Shown here: positions 40,551 through 51,440 of the stretch, piece by piece | Numbering within the stretch: position 1 is the first letter of the stretch | Layout: every line of letters begins with the position of its first letter | Notes under the pieces: model-generated | Seen by the model: the letters and a program-made list of their open reading frames with translations, nothing else | What the model was told of the DNA's origin: nothing | The model's database searches: none | Position numbers and translations under genes: made by a program | NCBI GenBank assembly: GCA_014338405.1 | Contig: JTDE01000300.1 | Span: 246,706 to 310,705 of the forward strand | Direction of reading: 5' to 3' | DNA from: Paragonimus skrjabini miyazakii | Taxonomy: Eukaryota > Platyhelminthes > Trematoda > Plagiorchiida > Troglotrematidae | DNA: 64,000 nt

Positions 40551-40673
40551 ATTTACTTCTCAAGCAAACTTAACAAACCGGTCCGATTTTGTTACACTCT
40601 AGATTTGCCGCATGAATATTCCAACCGGAGTGAGTTAAGACGGTGATTAAACCTGTCACAAATCAGCATCATT
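40551..40673 (+). other. Probable 5' UTR of the protocadherin
   Basis: A pyrimidine-rich stretch ends in ATTCAG at 40545-40550, a plausible 3' splice site, so the UTR may start here after a non-coding exon. An in-frame TGA at 40644-40646 lies upstream of the chosen ATG with no other ATG between, which supports that start. Confidence 0.4.
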
Positions 40674-42083
40674 ATGGGCCGTTTACAATGCACGTACTGC
40701 TGTTCATCATCAGTTCAATTGTACATGTTGACGGTAACTTCGCTGAAACTTTTTACGGTGGCATCTGCCATTGAATACACACCAAATGTTGTCTACAATC
40801 TGGCTGATGAGACACCAGCAGATGCATTGATTGGAAATATCGCAGAAAGCCTCAAGCCCAATTTCACGAATCAGATATCTTTTATTCTGATTACTTCAAG
40901 AAAATTTCAATATTTTAGCGACTTCTTCCGTATAACACATGTGGGCGATTTGTTCACATTAAAGCATATTGACCGCGACAACACAAATGAGATATGCGGC
41001 CCGTTGGCTTGCTGTAAACTGATGGTTTGCCAGATCGAAGCAAGCGTCGTTGCCAACCTTGGAAGCACGGAAGATTCGACAGTGAGTACTCAAGATTCAG
41101 ATTATGAGACAAGGCATCTCTCTTCAACTATGCCTTCGACCCAGCTGATAATAAATCTTCAGGTACGGATTAACGACGCAAATGATAATCCACCCCAATT
41201 TTTATCCGCTATTCATCCTTCCCACTTGGAGGACGGATATGCGGCCAAACCGAGACCATTCAACATTTATCTCCGTGAAGGGGATGCATCCAGTTTAGAG
41301 ACACTTCCTATTGCAATCGATGCAGATGCACAACCAAATGGAATTGTGGAATATCGCCTGATACAAATAAGTCCCCCAATCGTTTATCCAGAAAAATCCA
41401 GTTTCGAAGTTAGTGTTTCGAAGTCTTCTGGAATCAACCCGAGCGATGAACTACCTACGGAAATCAATGCTGTACAGATTTCTACACCAAAGCTTGTCCA
41501 GACTCGTGCTTTGGACTATGAAAATGAGTCTGAGCGTAAATTTCACGTTGTTCTTCTGGCTATTGATGGTGGAACACCCGCTCTAACAGGTTCGTTAACA
41601 ATCATGATACACTTACTGGATATAAATGATAATTCACCCGCATTCGTACATTCCGAAGAAGAAGTTTACATCAACATTCCGGAAAATTCAACGCTTAACA
41701 ACGATCCATTTTTCACTGCCCGAGCAGTTGATGCGGATTCCGGCGAGAACGGTCGCGTTAGTTACGCAATGAGTCCACTTGCCAGTGTCGATGTAACAAG
41801 AAAGTTCTCTGTCGATAGTATTACGGGAGCAATTAGAATAAGACAGCCACTTGACTACGAAATTTATTCCGAGCGTCATTTTGTGTTGCCCCTGGTTGCT
41901 AAAGATTCCGGCAGTCCCCAAAGATCTAGCACTACATCACTGTTTGTCAAAGTGAGAGATGTGAATGATAATATTCCCAGTCTCATTGTACAAGAAAATA
42001 ACACAATTCCGGAGGGGGAGTTTTTGAAAAAACCAGTTATGAAATTTTATATTAAAGATGAAGACGAAGCATCGCAGGGAAAG
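40674..42083 (+). CDS. Protocadherin, coding exon 1 (signal peptide, EC1 to part of EC4)
   Basis: First coding exon, 470 codons, ending in frame at AAG|GTGAGC. Residues 1-32 form a signal peptide with hydrophobic core LYMLTVTSLKLFTVASA. EC1 (about 33-175) has the protocadherin-type YNLADETPADALIGNI start, a Cys-rich loop (Cys108-Cys119) and the linker motif DANDNPP. EC2 (about 176-323) holds RALDYENE and DINDNSP. EC3 (about 324-435) holds DADSGENGRVSY, LDYE and DVNDNIP. EC4 begins at about 436 and continues in the second exon. These DxNDN, LDxE/LDYE and DxD motifs bind Ca2+ between repeats in the cadherin superfamily. The protein should be a surface homophilic adhesion receptor. Reading through the donor would add only 11 codons before a TAA, a possible but unproven truncated product. 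The seven-repeat form resembles delta-1 protocadherins; orthology is inference. Confidence 0.93.
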
Positions 42084-42147
42084 GTGAGCCGTATTTATTT
42101 TGATGACCTCATCCCTTAAATTGACTTGTTTTCATTTTCGTGTTGTT

Positions 42148-42173
42148 GACTGTGAAGTTAGACTGTGAAGTTA
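42148..42173 (+). repeat. 13-bp exact tandem repeat
   Basis: GACTGTGAAGTTA occurs twice head to tail, about 65 bases inside the intron donor. No function is implied. Confidence 0.95.
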
Positions 42174-42594
42174 GTGTGCTACAAATGGTACTGTGATGGC
42201 TTTTGGTTTAAATTCAAAGTATTTTATAAGAATTAAACATCGGATTAGTGCAACCCCATAAATAATTGCACCTCACTGTAACTACCATTCTTGTGATTTC
42301 GAATCGTCGAGTCATGTAGGACTATTCTGGTAAAAGCCACAGTGACCGAAAGTTTCTTGACATAGCTGACATCAAACCAGACTCATTTATACAAGGCGGC
42401 TCATCACTAATGCCTTGCTTACACATGTGGAGAAGGAACCATTTTTCCATTGTATTATCACCCAAGCACAGAAAACCGGTGGAGTCGCTGGCTGTACAAT
42501 GACTCAGTGGCCACTGCATTCAGTCTGTGAGTGACATGGACTCCAGAATAACTATAGTCTTGATTAAAACAGTTGGCTCAATGAAGACAGTAAC

Positions 42595-42970
42595 TTCAAC
42601 TTAACTGAGAAGTCCTGATCACCGGGTTATATATTGGATAGAACAGAGTGATTCTGTTCATTCTTCTTTTGAAATGATCGGGCAAGCTGAACATTATTCA
42701 TACAAGGTTGTGGTTGAGCGTTTGGATTTGATTATTCGGTCATGCCCATTGTGAGGTTGCTGGCGTTGTGGTTAACACGCTAGTCTCACAAGCACGAGGG
42801 TCAGAGTGTAAACTCCAATCCGGACAAGGATATGCACTACTGATGAGCTCTGATAAGAGCGAAACTCGAGTCTAGTGCTTCCTTTCGAAGTGGGCTATCC
42901 GAAGGGCTTATCTAAATGCAAAGGCCACGATCGAGTGTGGGTGGTATTCAGTTTTGAAGTAATCTAAATC
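42595..42970 (+). mobile_element. tRNA-derived SINE with hammerhead ribozyme (best copy)
   Basis: Best-preserved member of the family, in sense orientation within the protocadherin intron. Order: a 5' segment of about 130 bp shared with the 26-kb copy; a tRNA-like part with A-box-like sequence at about 42761-42780 (TGGCGTTGTGGTTAACACGC) and B-box-like sequence at about 42804-42821; the hammerhead at 42826-42884; and a 3' body ending near 42970. The combination of a polymerase III-type head and a hammerhead is known from the schistosome Sm-alpha SINE-like family. No protein is encoded, so mobility would depend on a LINE. No target-site duplication was identified. Confidence 0.8.
42826..42884 (+). 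ncRNA. Hammerhead ribozyme, type I, core intact
   Basis: All conserved core positions are present. Stem I: GCACTA (42834-42839) pairs with TAGTGC (42873-42878), and beyond an internal loop AAGGA (42826-42830) pairs with TCCTT (42880-42884). Core CTGATGA: 42840-42846. Stem II: GCTCT/AGAGC (42847-42851 with 42856-42860) closed by GATA. GAAA: 42861-42864. Stem III: a 2-bp AC/GT stem with a TCGA loop (42864-42871). Predicted self-cleavage is after C42872 in the GTC triplet. Such a short stem III is known in amphibian satellite and retroelement hammerheads, which often act as dimers; ACTCGAGT is self-complementary, so dimer pairing is possible here. The stem I internal loop is where type I hammerheads make loop contacts. 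Activity is predicted, not shown. Confidence 0.88.
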
Positions 42971-44949
42971 CCCGAACCTTCACTACTAAAACAACGTAGT
43001 TGGTCAACGGTGTTTACCTAGACAATTACTGATGAGGTCAGCAGTAAAAGCTCACGAACTTGACACTGTCTGTTAAATCATTATGTTAAAAGAGATGATG
43101 ATACGGTCGGCAGGCGCTAGTTCTCAAACAGACATAAAAGACATATTGAAACCACATATACAAAATGGACTATTCTCGATACTGGTGCAAAGATGGGCAA
43201 CACCTCCTGAAGTAGCCTACAAACTGCAACCGAGAACAATACGTTTGACACTAATGTTTGAAGACTGTAAGGTATCAACCGTATGACTATAAAGGTTTAA
43301 ACATAGCTTAAGGAGAGTGATGAGTAAGGATGCAGAAATTAACCTTATAAGTGGAAATGAATGTACATCAAATTTGTGCGTTCTTCTGTTTTCCATATAC
43401 TTTTCAGTTGACTGAAGTTGGTTTCGTCTGTTGCCCGCTCTTTGGTCAGAGTGCTACAAATCAATGGACGGAAAACTTCAACTAACTGCAGCTAAAAAGA
43501 GTATAGTGTTGTAGCCAGTTGGAAGAGCCCCATCTCTTGTTGGGCAATCGTAACGCAATTTCCAGTGTCCAGTTAAGCTAGAGTTGATTTAATTTTGCTC
43601 TAATATTACCACCTCATTATATAGAGTCATTTGACAGGAACCTTTGCGCTAATTGTATCTGTAAGATAAAGTAGTTTTGTGCAGTTGATGAAATGGATAA
43701 CCAACTGTAGGTCTCTCGTGTGCTTTGGTGTCATCAGCACTGGTTACATCGATCGTAAAACATGGTGTGAGTAGACACAGTCAGTACACATTGAGAACCA
43801 GATATAAGGCGCGTTACTCCCTGTGTAATTTTGCTTTGCTCACAGTAATATTAAACGCTAGTGTGATTCGTTCCTGTCTGATGCATTCAGTCTGGTTAGG
43901 AAAGTAAAAAGTACAGACTGTCATTGAAGAATGTTTGTCATTAAGTTACTTCAAGAGGACGCGTCAAGATTAACTTATCACTCTGTTTTCCTGGATTCAA
44001 AGGACTTTCTGAAGTTATATTTTTTTGTTATTTGATTTACTGTCCGCGATTTTTCGAGTCCACCTCGGAGTTCAAGTTTATATTGTCCAACTGCGTGCAA
44101 CAAGGAGGTCAGAATATGAATTTTGAAGCGACATTTGTTACAGAACTCACGCCGACCCATTTAGTGCACGTAAGACCGGTATTGCGATGGACCGGAGTTC
44201 ATCTATTGATAGGAGAATTTTTTGGTTCGAACCTTGTGGAAACAATCCCTGCCTAATTAGGGCGAAGGAAGGAAGATAATCTGTTATAATCAAATGTAAG
44301 AAACGTAGTTTGACAAACAAATTGCGACAGCAATTAATCTTTTGGACCTACTTCAGTCTTCAACTAGTCAATCACATCGGAAGCTGCTGGTTGTAAATGG
44401 ATGGTGTTCAAGGAATGTCATCGAAAAATTTTGAATTGTCACAAGTGAATAGGTTCACTGGTTATTATAAGACGGAGAAAGATTTTTGCCTGTGCGTTCC
44501 TGTCTTTCTCTCTGTCGGTGAAAGATTGTGTTGAATGTTCGGACAAATTCTTTACTTCTGGTAAAATAGGAGGTTTTTTAACGTGACTCCGTCTTGTGAC
44601 AATGAACTTCGACGTAATTCAGTCGAGTTGTTCCTATGCACTCAAATTTCGCTTGTAATTTGCAGGTATGCATAATTACTTACTGTTTACCTGAACTATT
44701 GACAGTCTGTGCATCTTTACTGGTGAATCCACCAGAGGTTTAAGTTGCGAAATGTCAGCCTGACCGTTTGTGTGTGTTGTTATTTCGCTGTGGAAAAATC
44801 TAAGACTGACCTTCAGCTTTCGAGCAAGACTTGGTTGATATCAAAATGGATTTTTTCTGAGAGCAACCGTAGCACTATTGTGCCATAAGACAATAAGCAA
44901 ACGCATGTTAAGTTTGTTTTAATTGGCACCTTTTCCAGACTGTTTCATA

Positions 44950-46090
44950 GGCGTCTGAGTTTTCTATGAGGTCGGCAGTGCTCTGTTGAGACATGACTAT
45001 TAACGGTATCGGAAACTTCCTCAACGAAAGGCTGCCATTTATAATCTAGACTGAGCGTGATGAAGGAGCCAGAACAACCAACTTTGCCAAGCTATATTTT
45101 TACTTCTGTTAAAATTTTTCTGTGATAGGCGTTCAGATCCATATTTTGGGAGTATTGTTTTTAGTTCTCCATAAAGAGCTGAAATCGATTAACCACTTTT
45201 CACCAGGACCGGGTGGGGCTTTGACATTAAGATTGGTCATCACGTCAACCTCTTTGAAAAAAAGTTTTATCAAGACAAGACGGCGCCTGGCCGACTAGCC
45301 ACCTCGCATGGTCCTGGACACAGTGGGATAGTCCGACTTCCGTTATTGCATCACATAAATCCCCAGCGGAAGATGTTGCAGTGCTCACTAAACGGTTCGT
45401 GAATTCCAGCGCCGAGTGAGTAAAGTCTCGCATTATTAATGTTCGAGGATTACCTAAAAATGATAATTAACGCCGAGCGTTGTGTAGGGCCGCGTAAGCA
45501 ACCCTGTGAGCAGAAAGGTGATCTGTGATTGACACTAATCAAACAAGTGAAGTTTTGAGTAACATTAGCTACTTGCCAGACCGATTTTGGAAGATCCGAT
45601 GGGTCCTGCCACGAATACTTGAGATCTTCAGGTGTGATCTCAAATAAGGAAGTAAACCATCTACTTTACTGACTTTCTTTGTCCCTGCGAAACACCACCA
45701 TACCAAAGGCGGACAATTCGATATCTTGCATTTCTTCATTACACCAGGTTTCCGTGATGCGTACTATAAAGGAGTTTAGTCAAAAACAGATGTCTCCAAG
45801 CTGGCCTAGTTTATCAAAGAATGATGCCGCATTGATGTAAAAACAGGGTAGCATCGAATGAAAAGTAATGAGTTGGCGCGCCCCAGTGTACTTTGAGGCT
45901 GCAATCTTCCAATGTAATGGCTGCGATTCAAGGTTTCTTGAACTTCCGGGCCGGATTTGGTATTTGTTCGAAGGTCACCTGGAGCGATATTAAAAGCAAT
46001 TGAACTGAGTTTCGTGATAGTGTACAGCTGAATCCACTCGGATCTGATGTTCCTTGGCTTATCTGATTGAGATCTGATCCCATTAAGCAT
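44950..46090 (-). mobile_element. CR1/Jockey-like LINE endonuclease remnant
   Basis: Antisense to the protocadherin. In minus-strand order: an N-terminal run (CFYINAASFFDKLGQL, about 45840), the endonuclease motif ITETW (about 45757-45742) followed by a block with VVFRRDKES, a weak LYVRSHLK-like block (about 45640), an LIMRDF block (about 45430), and the C-terminal part GLSHCVQDHARW with QAPSCLD (45340-45260). A degraded stretch covers the link to the RT (about 45200-44950). These blocks in this order are those of AP-like endonucleases of CR1/Jockey-type LINEs. Several stops and frameshifts make it inactive. No RT domain is recognisable 3' of it, so the 3' part is probably lost. Confidence 0.65.
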
Positions 46091-46524
46091 CTATGAGCCG
46101 ATCAGTTTGCCTACATCTTCCCCGTCGTTTCTTGTTCAGCAGGTTACTCCCAAAAGTTTAGGTTCACTTTGCGAGGCTGAGTACTCCGGCCAGGGTAAAC
46201 GACTTATGTCGGTGACTGTAAGAGCAGACACAACGGCGCATAATACAAAAATCCCAAATGGTTTAGATCGTGCACTGGTTGAGTACGGACATCAGAATTT
46301 TCTGCTGCAGGTATATTGTGCATAGTAATTATTATGCACACGCATTAATCTATTCCTTGGGTCTCAGTCGATGGTCATAAGCGTATACATTTGGCTTGAT
46401 CGAGATGCATCATAATTGATTTGTCATTTCTGCTGTGACTGACTTGTAACATCACTAGCTCCTCGAAGTCAGTTACGGTATGACGGCGACCCCCAGCGGA
46501 CACGGCATGAAAGAGGACCTAGGG

Positions 46525-48233
46525 TCAGGGCTCCGCTCTGGGGGAGAAATCGGTAACAAACGACTGTTTCGAAAGTTGTAAAAATTTCTTTTTGTCGTAA
46601 TCCTTCCAACCTCCTGGCGTTGCTAAACTACTCTTAGACAAATTGAGCACAATTACTGACCGATGAACAAACAAAGACAAGTTTAGTAATATTACCCTGG
46701 ATATACTGGTGCCGTTGTCCACAAGGTTTGTATTACGGTGTCCGTTGAGGTGAACGGACTGGAGATTTTCCTGATGCATTCGTTTACTTTCACTAGGTGC
46801 ATCGGCCGTAATTGCACGGATGTCTTAGTTTTTGTATAGTTTGGTTGCGAATATCTGCCTGATTGACCATGGGTAACAATGGGTGAAGTATTGTACCGGC
46901 CAGCAGAATAAGTTCCGGAGTCTGTCTGCCTACAGGATCGTATCGAACTGGCTGGGGCCAGGAGATCGTGGAATCAGAACAAATCATGTTAACCAGCTGC
47001 CGGAGTGTTAGTCGCTGGATTACTTTGTTAGGCCTTGCAACTGTCTTCTGGTTATGAGTTGTGTACACAGATTTGGTAAGGCAATGTGGAATATGCGGTG
47101 CATCTACAGTGAGGTGACAGGTGAGGAGATTGCTAATTAACAGCCTCCGTGGAGCAATCTGGTCCTCTTCGAAGGACACGGCAAATATGCGGTTTGGGTA
47201 TGTATAGGTCAGATTTTTAGTCAGGTTCCATTTTAAAGTCTTGTAGTTCATTGGCGGAACTGGTTCATAGGTTGAGTACATTTGAATCTTGCACAGAAAA
47301 CAGGTTAGAATCCAACTAATCCCATTGTCAGAGATAGCACGCCTTGACAGAATGAGTGGCTAAGCGATCGCTGTAGTCTATTACGAAGTCTACTACAGAT
47401 ACACCACAAAAATCGAACATCAAGCCGCGCAAGAATACACAGACTTCCGACAACCGGCTACATGGACGCCAGCAGTAACTCACATTTTATCACAACCTTC
47501 GCACCGATAAACCCTAAAAAAGCCAAACTCGAGCCTGCCGCATCTTCTTAAATGAGACTCGATGAAAAGTCTGTGGGGACAAAAAGGATACGATCGGGTA
47601 TGAGTTGTATTCAGCTTAAAGTCTAGGGACAATAGAAATCAAGAAGTAGTTTACCATTGGGATATTGCATGCAAGGCTGTTAAAAAGATACGGTACCTGC
47701 CTGCAAAGTGTTTTACTTCCGAGGAACGGGTGGCAGTGACCTCAAATGGTTGGACGTCTGAGATTTTTGACCGAGCTCATTAAGTAGATCAAATCTGAGA
47801 AAGTGGCTTCGCTGCACCACTTGCCTGTGGTCAGTAGCAGAGTCCGAAGTATGTGTCAGGCTGAGAATTCCGGTTGAACTCTTGTCGTCGACGTGTGCAA
47901 CGAATTGACCAAACATCAAGCTAAATACCGGGTCGTAGATACCCTTGTAGACGAAATTGAAAGGGTGACATTTGAATAGATCAGGGCACTCGCCGGTCAA
48001 ATTAACGACCACTCAAGTGTAGGGCTACGGGTGCTTAACCAATGAACTATCGGGTTCCTGATGTGTTTACAAACGTACTCCCGACTCGGGGTTGACAATA
48101 TCAGCCGGGCGACTATGCGATGACCAGCCAGTGAGATGTCGATCGCGTCATGCATCATTACGACGTTCCTGTGCAGGACCAAATTCGCGTAGATTTGTTT
48201 TTGGAGGAGATTAAGGGCTTCTGCCTGCTGCAA
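46525..48233 (-). pseudogene. Antisense coding-like cluster, possible LINE ORF1
   Basis: Four minus-strand frames (48233-47997, 48012-47713, 47281-46793, 46779-46525) lie end to end just 5' of the endonuclease remnant, in somewhat G+C-richer sequence than the rest of the intron. The longest is 162 codons. I do not recognise a domain. Their position and orientation suit ORF1 of the same LINE, broken by stops, but that is inference. A SINE scrap overlaps the cluster at about 47.5 kb. Confidence 0.3.
47440..47630 (+). mobile_element. Degraded SINE fragment with eroded hammerhead
   Basis: The stretch at 47500-47545 aligns with the ribozyme region: AAACTCGAG is kept, GAAA has become CAAA and GTC has become GCC. 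The following ACGATCGGGTATGAGTTG matches the 3' body of the 42.9-kb copy. Inactive. Confidence 0.45.
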
Positions 48234-49082
48234 ATATCACTTGAGTTAACTGTTCGGTCACAAGAGTTATTACGTCCGATTAGAACAACAACACCGATAG
48301 GATGTGCTTGTGATGCATTGGCGTGTGGTAATAAATGTTTTGTTGTGGTTGACGATTTACACAGTTGCGCACATGAGTATGCGAGCTGAACAACGAGGAG
48401 ATACTCCGACGATGTCATCTTGGAACGGTGCAGCATATTTGTGAAATGGGAATACTACTAGATATTGTTTCAAACATTTGGTTGAACATATCCAGATTGA
48501 ACACATTAGTAGGAAATGTCACAGAGAAGACGCATGAGGTCTGAGATATGAAGTGTATGCCCATTCACTGTCCGTCCAATGTCACCCTCAGTGAACACTT
48601 TATGATTGAGGACAAAGGCGACTTTGGGTAATCACGTTTTCCTTGAAGAGCAACATACGTTTGCATGCAGAATTACATTACTCACCGGTGAAAAGATTTA
48701 GGTATCAAATTTTGGTCCATCTTGCTACATCTTCCAACTGATGAAACAACCCTTGGCAGTTAGGTTGATCACCAGCTGATTACACTTTTTAGATTGTTGT
48801 TTAAATCAACAATACATTGACAAAACATCGATTTGAATAAATCGGTTGGGGCAGAAAATTACCAGCTGTTCAAAAATAGCATCGAATTCTCAACTGACTG
48901 ATTCACCACATAATTCATTCTAATTATCCTAATTGAACTATAATGCCATCTCTTGTTGCACACTTCTATTCTCTCATCATAATCTGGACAGTCTATTTTT
49001 TATTAGTTCAAGTGGTGGGATATATTTTTTTACATCCAGTTATCGTGTAACGTCACTGATCTCACTATTTCCCATCTAACAG

Positions 49083-51440
49083 GTCGTATGCAGCTCCCTT
49101 AACTTGAGTGAAAATCACTCGGCAGATCCAGAACTACTAGCCGGTCAGCAGTTCTTACGTTTGCGCGCTGTATCAGACACTGTGTTCCTGCTATTCACAA
49201 CAGGCATCGTCGACTATGAAAGCACACCCAGAATCAGTTTGCTTATAGAGTGTGTGGATTCTACCGATTTTAGTGGCAACTTGAGTATTGCGCCGTCTGA
49301 GCAGATTTCGCGGCATGTCATTCGCATCACGGTTGCAGTGGAAGATCGCAACGACAACGCACCCATATTTCTCAATGAAAAATACTTTGCACGCATCCCA
49401 GAACACTCTATGAAAGGAGCGTTTGTATCCCGAGTTGAAGCATTTGATGCAGACAGTGGCGAATTTGGCAATCTTACTTATCACTTAGATCACTTATCTC
49501 CAGTGCAAACCCCTACCGGATTACTGACTCGGGTAGAACAAGCTTTGACTGTTGATCCGAAATCAGGTAGAATTGAAGTGCTTCATCCAAACTTGTTAGA
49601 TCGCGAACTGAGTGAAACGTTTCACATAAAGGTTATTGCTACTGATAAGGGGGGTCTGTCGACGTCAGCGGAGCTTGTACTAGAATTGACCGATATCAAC
49701 GATTGTGCACCTGTTCTCATAGGATCCAGCGAATTCAGTCTGGAAGAAAATCAGCGTATCGACACAGTCATTGGTTATGTACACTTTGAAGACAGGGATG
49801 TTGGTGAAAACTCACGCATTCATGTACTCAGCACCCCAGCCAATTCGGGAGCTGAAGTTCACAAGTATATTCGATTAACTGCTGATCCCAGCTTCCACTA
49901 TGCTACGTCAAGATTGAATAATAATTCACGCCTAGGTCGGGTTGGCATCACCAATGAAGACTTAGTCGGTGATCGTGAAGTTCGAGCGATACTGGTTAGC
50001 CAGATGCCGGTGGACAGAGAAATTTATGCTACATTGTTCTACGAGGTCGTTGCTTTCGATGAAGGTGATCCAGCTAACAGTGTGACTGTTACTGTCACTA
50101 TTCAGATTACCGACCAGAATGACAACGCTCCTGTGCTCACTTTCCCACTTTCTGATATTACCGTGGGTTATCATCCGCCAATTTTCGTCAACTCTCCCAC
50201 AGGCACGTTTGTCACTCGTGTGCGAGCAACGGACAGGGATCAGGGAGAGAATGGGACAGTGGTGTTTCACATTAAATCAGATACCAATGGAAGTGAGCTG
50301 TTCCGTCTGAACGAGACCTCGGGTGAATTGACGACAGCTTGGATTCTAGACAAAGGGATTCCAAACGTGTTGTACTCTGCCGAGGTTGATTCAGTACAAA
50401 GGGGTGTGGAGTACCGAAGATCAACAGACACAGATTTGATCAGACAACCTAAACCGGGTGTATATCTTGTAGATCTAATAATTGCCGACAATGGGTTTCC
50501 AAGACATTCTCAAGAGAATCGGTTTTACGTAAATATCGATCCTGCGAACCCTAGTATTTCAGAAACATTCACAACAAACAATTTGGATAACAACGGTGCG
50601 AATGACAAATTGATTAACAAAGTACCAAACAGTCAGCTACTACTCATGCTTGTAATATTGATAGCTGTGTTTACAGCTTTCATCATTCTTGCTGGCTTAT
50701 GTTGGGTTAGATGGTGTCATAAAAACAGATCATCGAAGGATTACGTTGCCAGTCCAATAGAATACAATCCCGTAACGAACACCAAAGAAAATTCCAATAA
50801 CATCGCCTATCTGACCTCGTCGAATTGCGATGACGAACATTCTTGTCAAGAAGCTATTGTGACAGACTTAAACAGATTGCAGCAGTCTTCACATTATCCA
50901 GTCTATAATACAACCGACTTTGTTGCAGCCTATTCGGCTTCGTTGTGCGAGAAGTTTCCCACACCTCTGGATAGGTTTGATCAAAAACATAACCACGGAC
51001 CCTATGTGACAATACACTCGACACAAAGTCCATACTTACAGATAAACACGAAAGTGAATGATTATCACAACAGTAGCCTGTATCAAACTGACCGCTCAAG
51101 CACTGTCCTTGGATTTCCATACTCGAATTTGTGCCCATATTCTGATGCTCTTAATCTGCGTGTGAGTACCGGAACACAACCTCTTTCACCCACTGCGGCG
51201 CATGCATATCCTGTCAGTACGATCACGGGACGCAAAGATTCGCCAGCAGCCCGAAACTTATGTAATTCAGATGAGCTCGGCTGGTGCAAACAAGGTGATC
51301 AAGACTATTTTGGTCAAATGGTCTGCCCAATCCCTTTGTCTTCCTACAATCCACAAGAGACTATACTACGCAAATCCTTGGAAAATCAATATAGAACAGA
51401 TCTGTCAGTCCATTTATCTGATCCGTACAGACATTATTGA
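49083..51440 (+). CDS. Protocadherin, coding exon 2 (rest of EC4 to EC7, membrane helix, tail)
   Basis: 785 codons plus TGA, giving a joined protein of about 1255 residues. EC4 ends at DRNDNAP (about 558). EC5 (about 567-682) has DADSGEFGNLTYH, LDRE and the linker TDINDCAP, where Cys replaces the usual second Asn. EC6 (about 683-824) has LEENQRIDTVIG, VDRE and TDQNDNAP. EC7 (about 825-955) has DRDQGENGTV and ADNGFP. A linker of about 30 residues leads to a single membrane helix at about 989-1011 (LLLMLVILIAVFTAFIILAG) with a WVRWCHKNR stop-transfer. The cytoplasmic tail (about 1012-1255) is Ser/Tyr/Asn-rich; I see no RRVTF motif of the kind that binds PP1 in vertebrate delta-1 protocadherins. 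Several NxS/T sites lie in the ectodomain. Codon 49104 is TTG inside the exon and is not a start. Confidence 0.93.
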   Translation, partial: VVCSSLNLSENHSADPELLAGQQFLRLRAVSDTVFLLFTTGIVDYESTPRISLLIECVDSTDFSGNLSIAPSEQISRHVIRITVAVEDRNDNAPIFLNEKYFARIPEHSMKGAFVSRVEAFDADSGEFGNLTYHLDHLSPVQTPTGLLTRVEQALTVDPKSGRIEVLHPNLLDRELSETFHIKVIATDKGGLSTSAELVLELTDINDCAPVLIGSSEFSLEENQRIDTVIGYVHFEDRDVGENSRIHVLSTPANSGAEVHKYIRLTADPSFHYATSRLNNNSRLGRVGITNEDLVGDREVRAILVSQMPVDREIYATLFYEVVAFDEGDPANSVTVTVTIQITDQNDNAPVLTFPLSDITVGYHPPIFVNSPTGTFVTRVRATDRDQGENGTVVFHIKSDTNGSELFRLNETSGELTTAWILDKGIPNVLYSAEVDSVQRGVEYRRSTDTDLIRQPKPGVYLVDLIIADNGFPRHSQENRFYVNIDPANPSISETFTTNNLDNNGANDKLINKVPNSQLLLMLVILIAVFTAFIILAGLCWVRWCHKNRSSKDYVASPIEYNPVTNTKENSNNIAYLTSSNCDDEHSCQEAIVTDLNRLQQSSHYPVYNTTDFVAAYSASLCEKFPTPLDRFDQKHNHGPYVTIHSTQSPYLQINTKVNDYHNSSLYQTDRSSTVLGFPYSNLCPYSDALNLRVSTGTQPLSPTAAHAYPVSTITGRKDSPAARNLCNSDELGWCKQGDQDYFGQMVCPIPLSSYNPQETILRKSLENQYRTDLSVHLSDPYRHY

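Larger units (their letters stand above)
42084..49082 (+). other. Protocadherin intron, 6999 bp, phase 0
   Basis: Donor AAG|GTGAGC and acceptor ATCTAACAG|GTC, with a pyrimidine-rich run before the acceptor. Joining 42083 to 49083 keeps frame and links the DEDEASQGK end of exon 1 to VVCSSLNLSEN, completing EC4. A second AG 11 bases further on would break the frame. Contents: a 13-bp exact tandem repeat at 42148-42173, a sense SINE with an intact hammerhead, an antisense CR1-like endonuclease remnant, further antisense coding-like sequence, and a degraded SINE at about 47.5 kb. Between 42971 and 44949 I see nothing recognisable. Confidence 0.88.

Noticed and set aside
43030..43070. CTGATGAG at about 43030 as a second hammerhead
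   Set aside because: The following sequence lacks the GAAA block, a matching stem I and a cleavage triplet.
49104..51440. Separate protein starting at codon 49104
   Set aside because: That codon is TTG in the middle of an exon. The frame extends upstream to a good acceptor at 49082 and joins exon 1 in phase.
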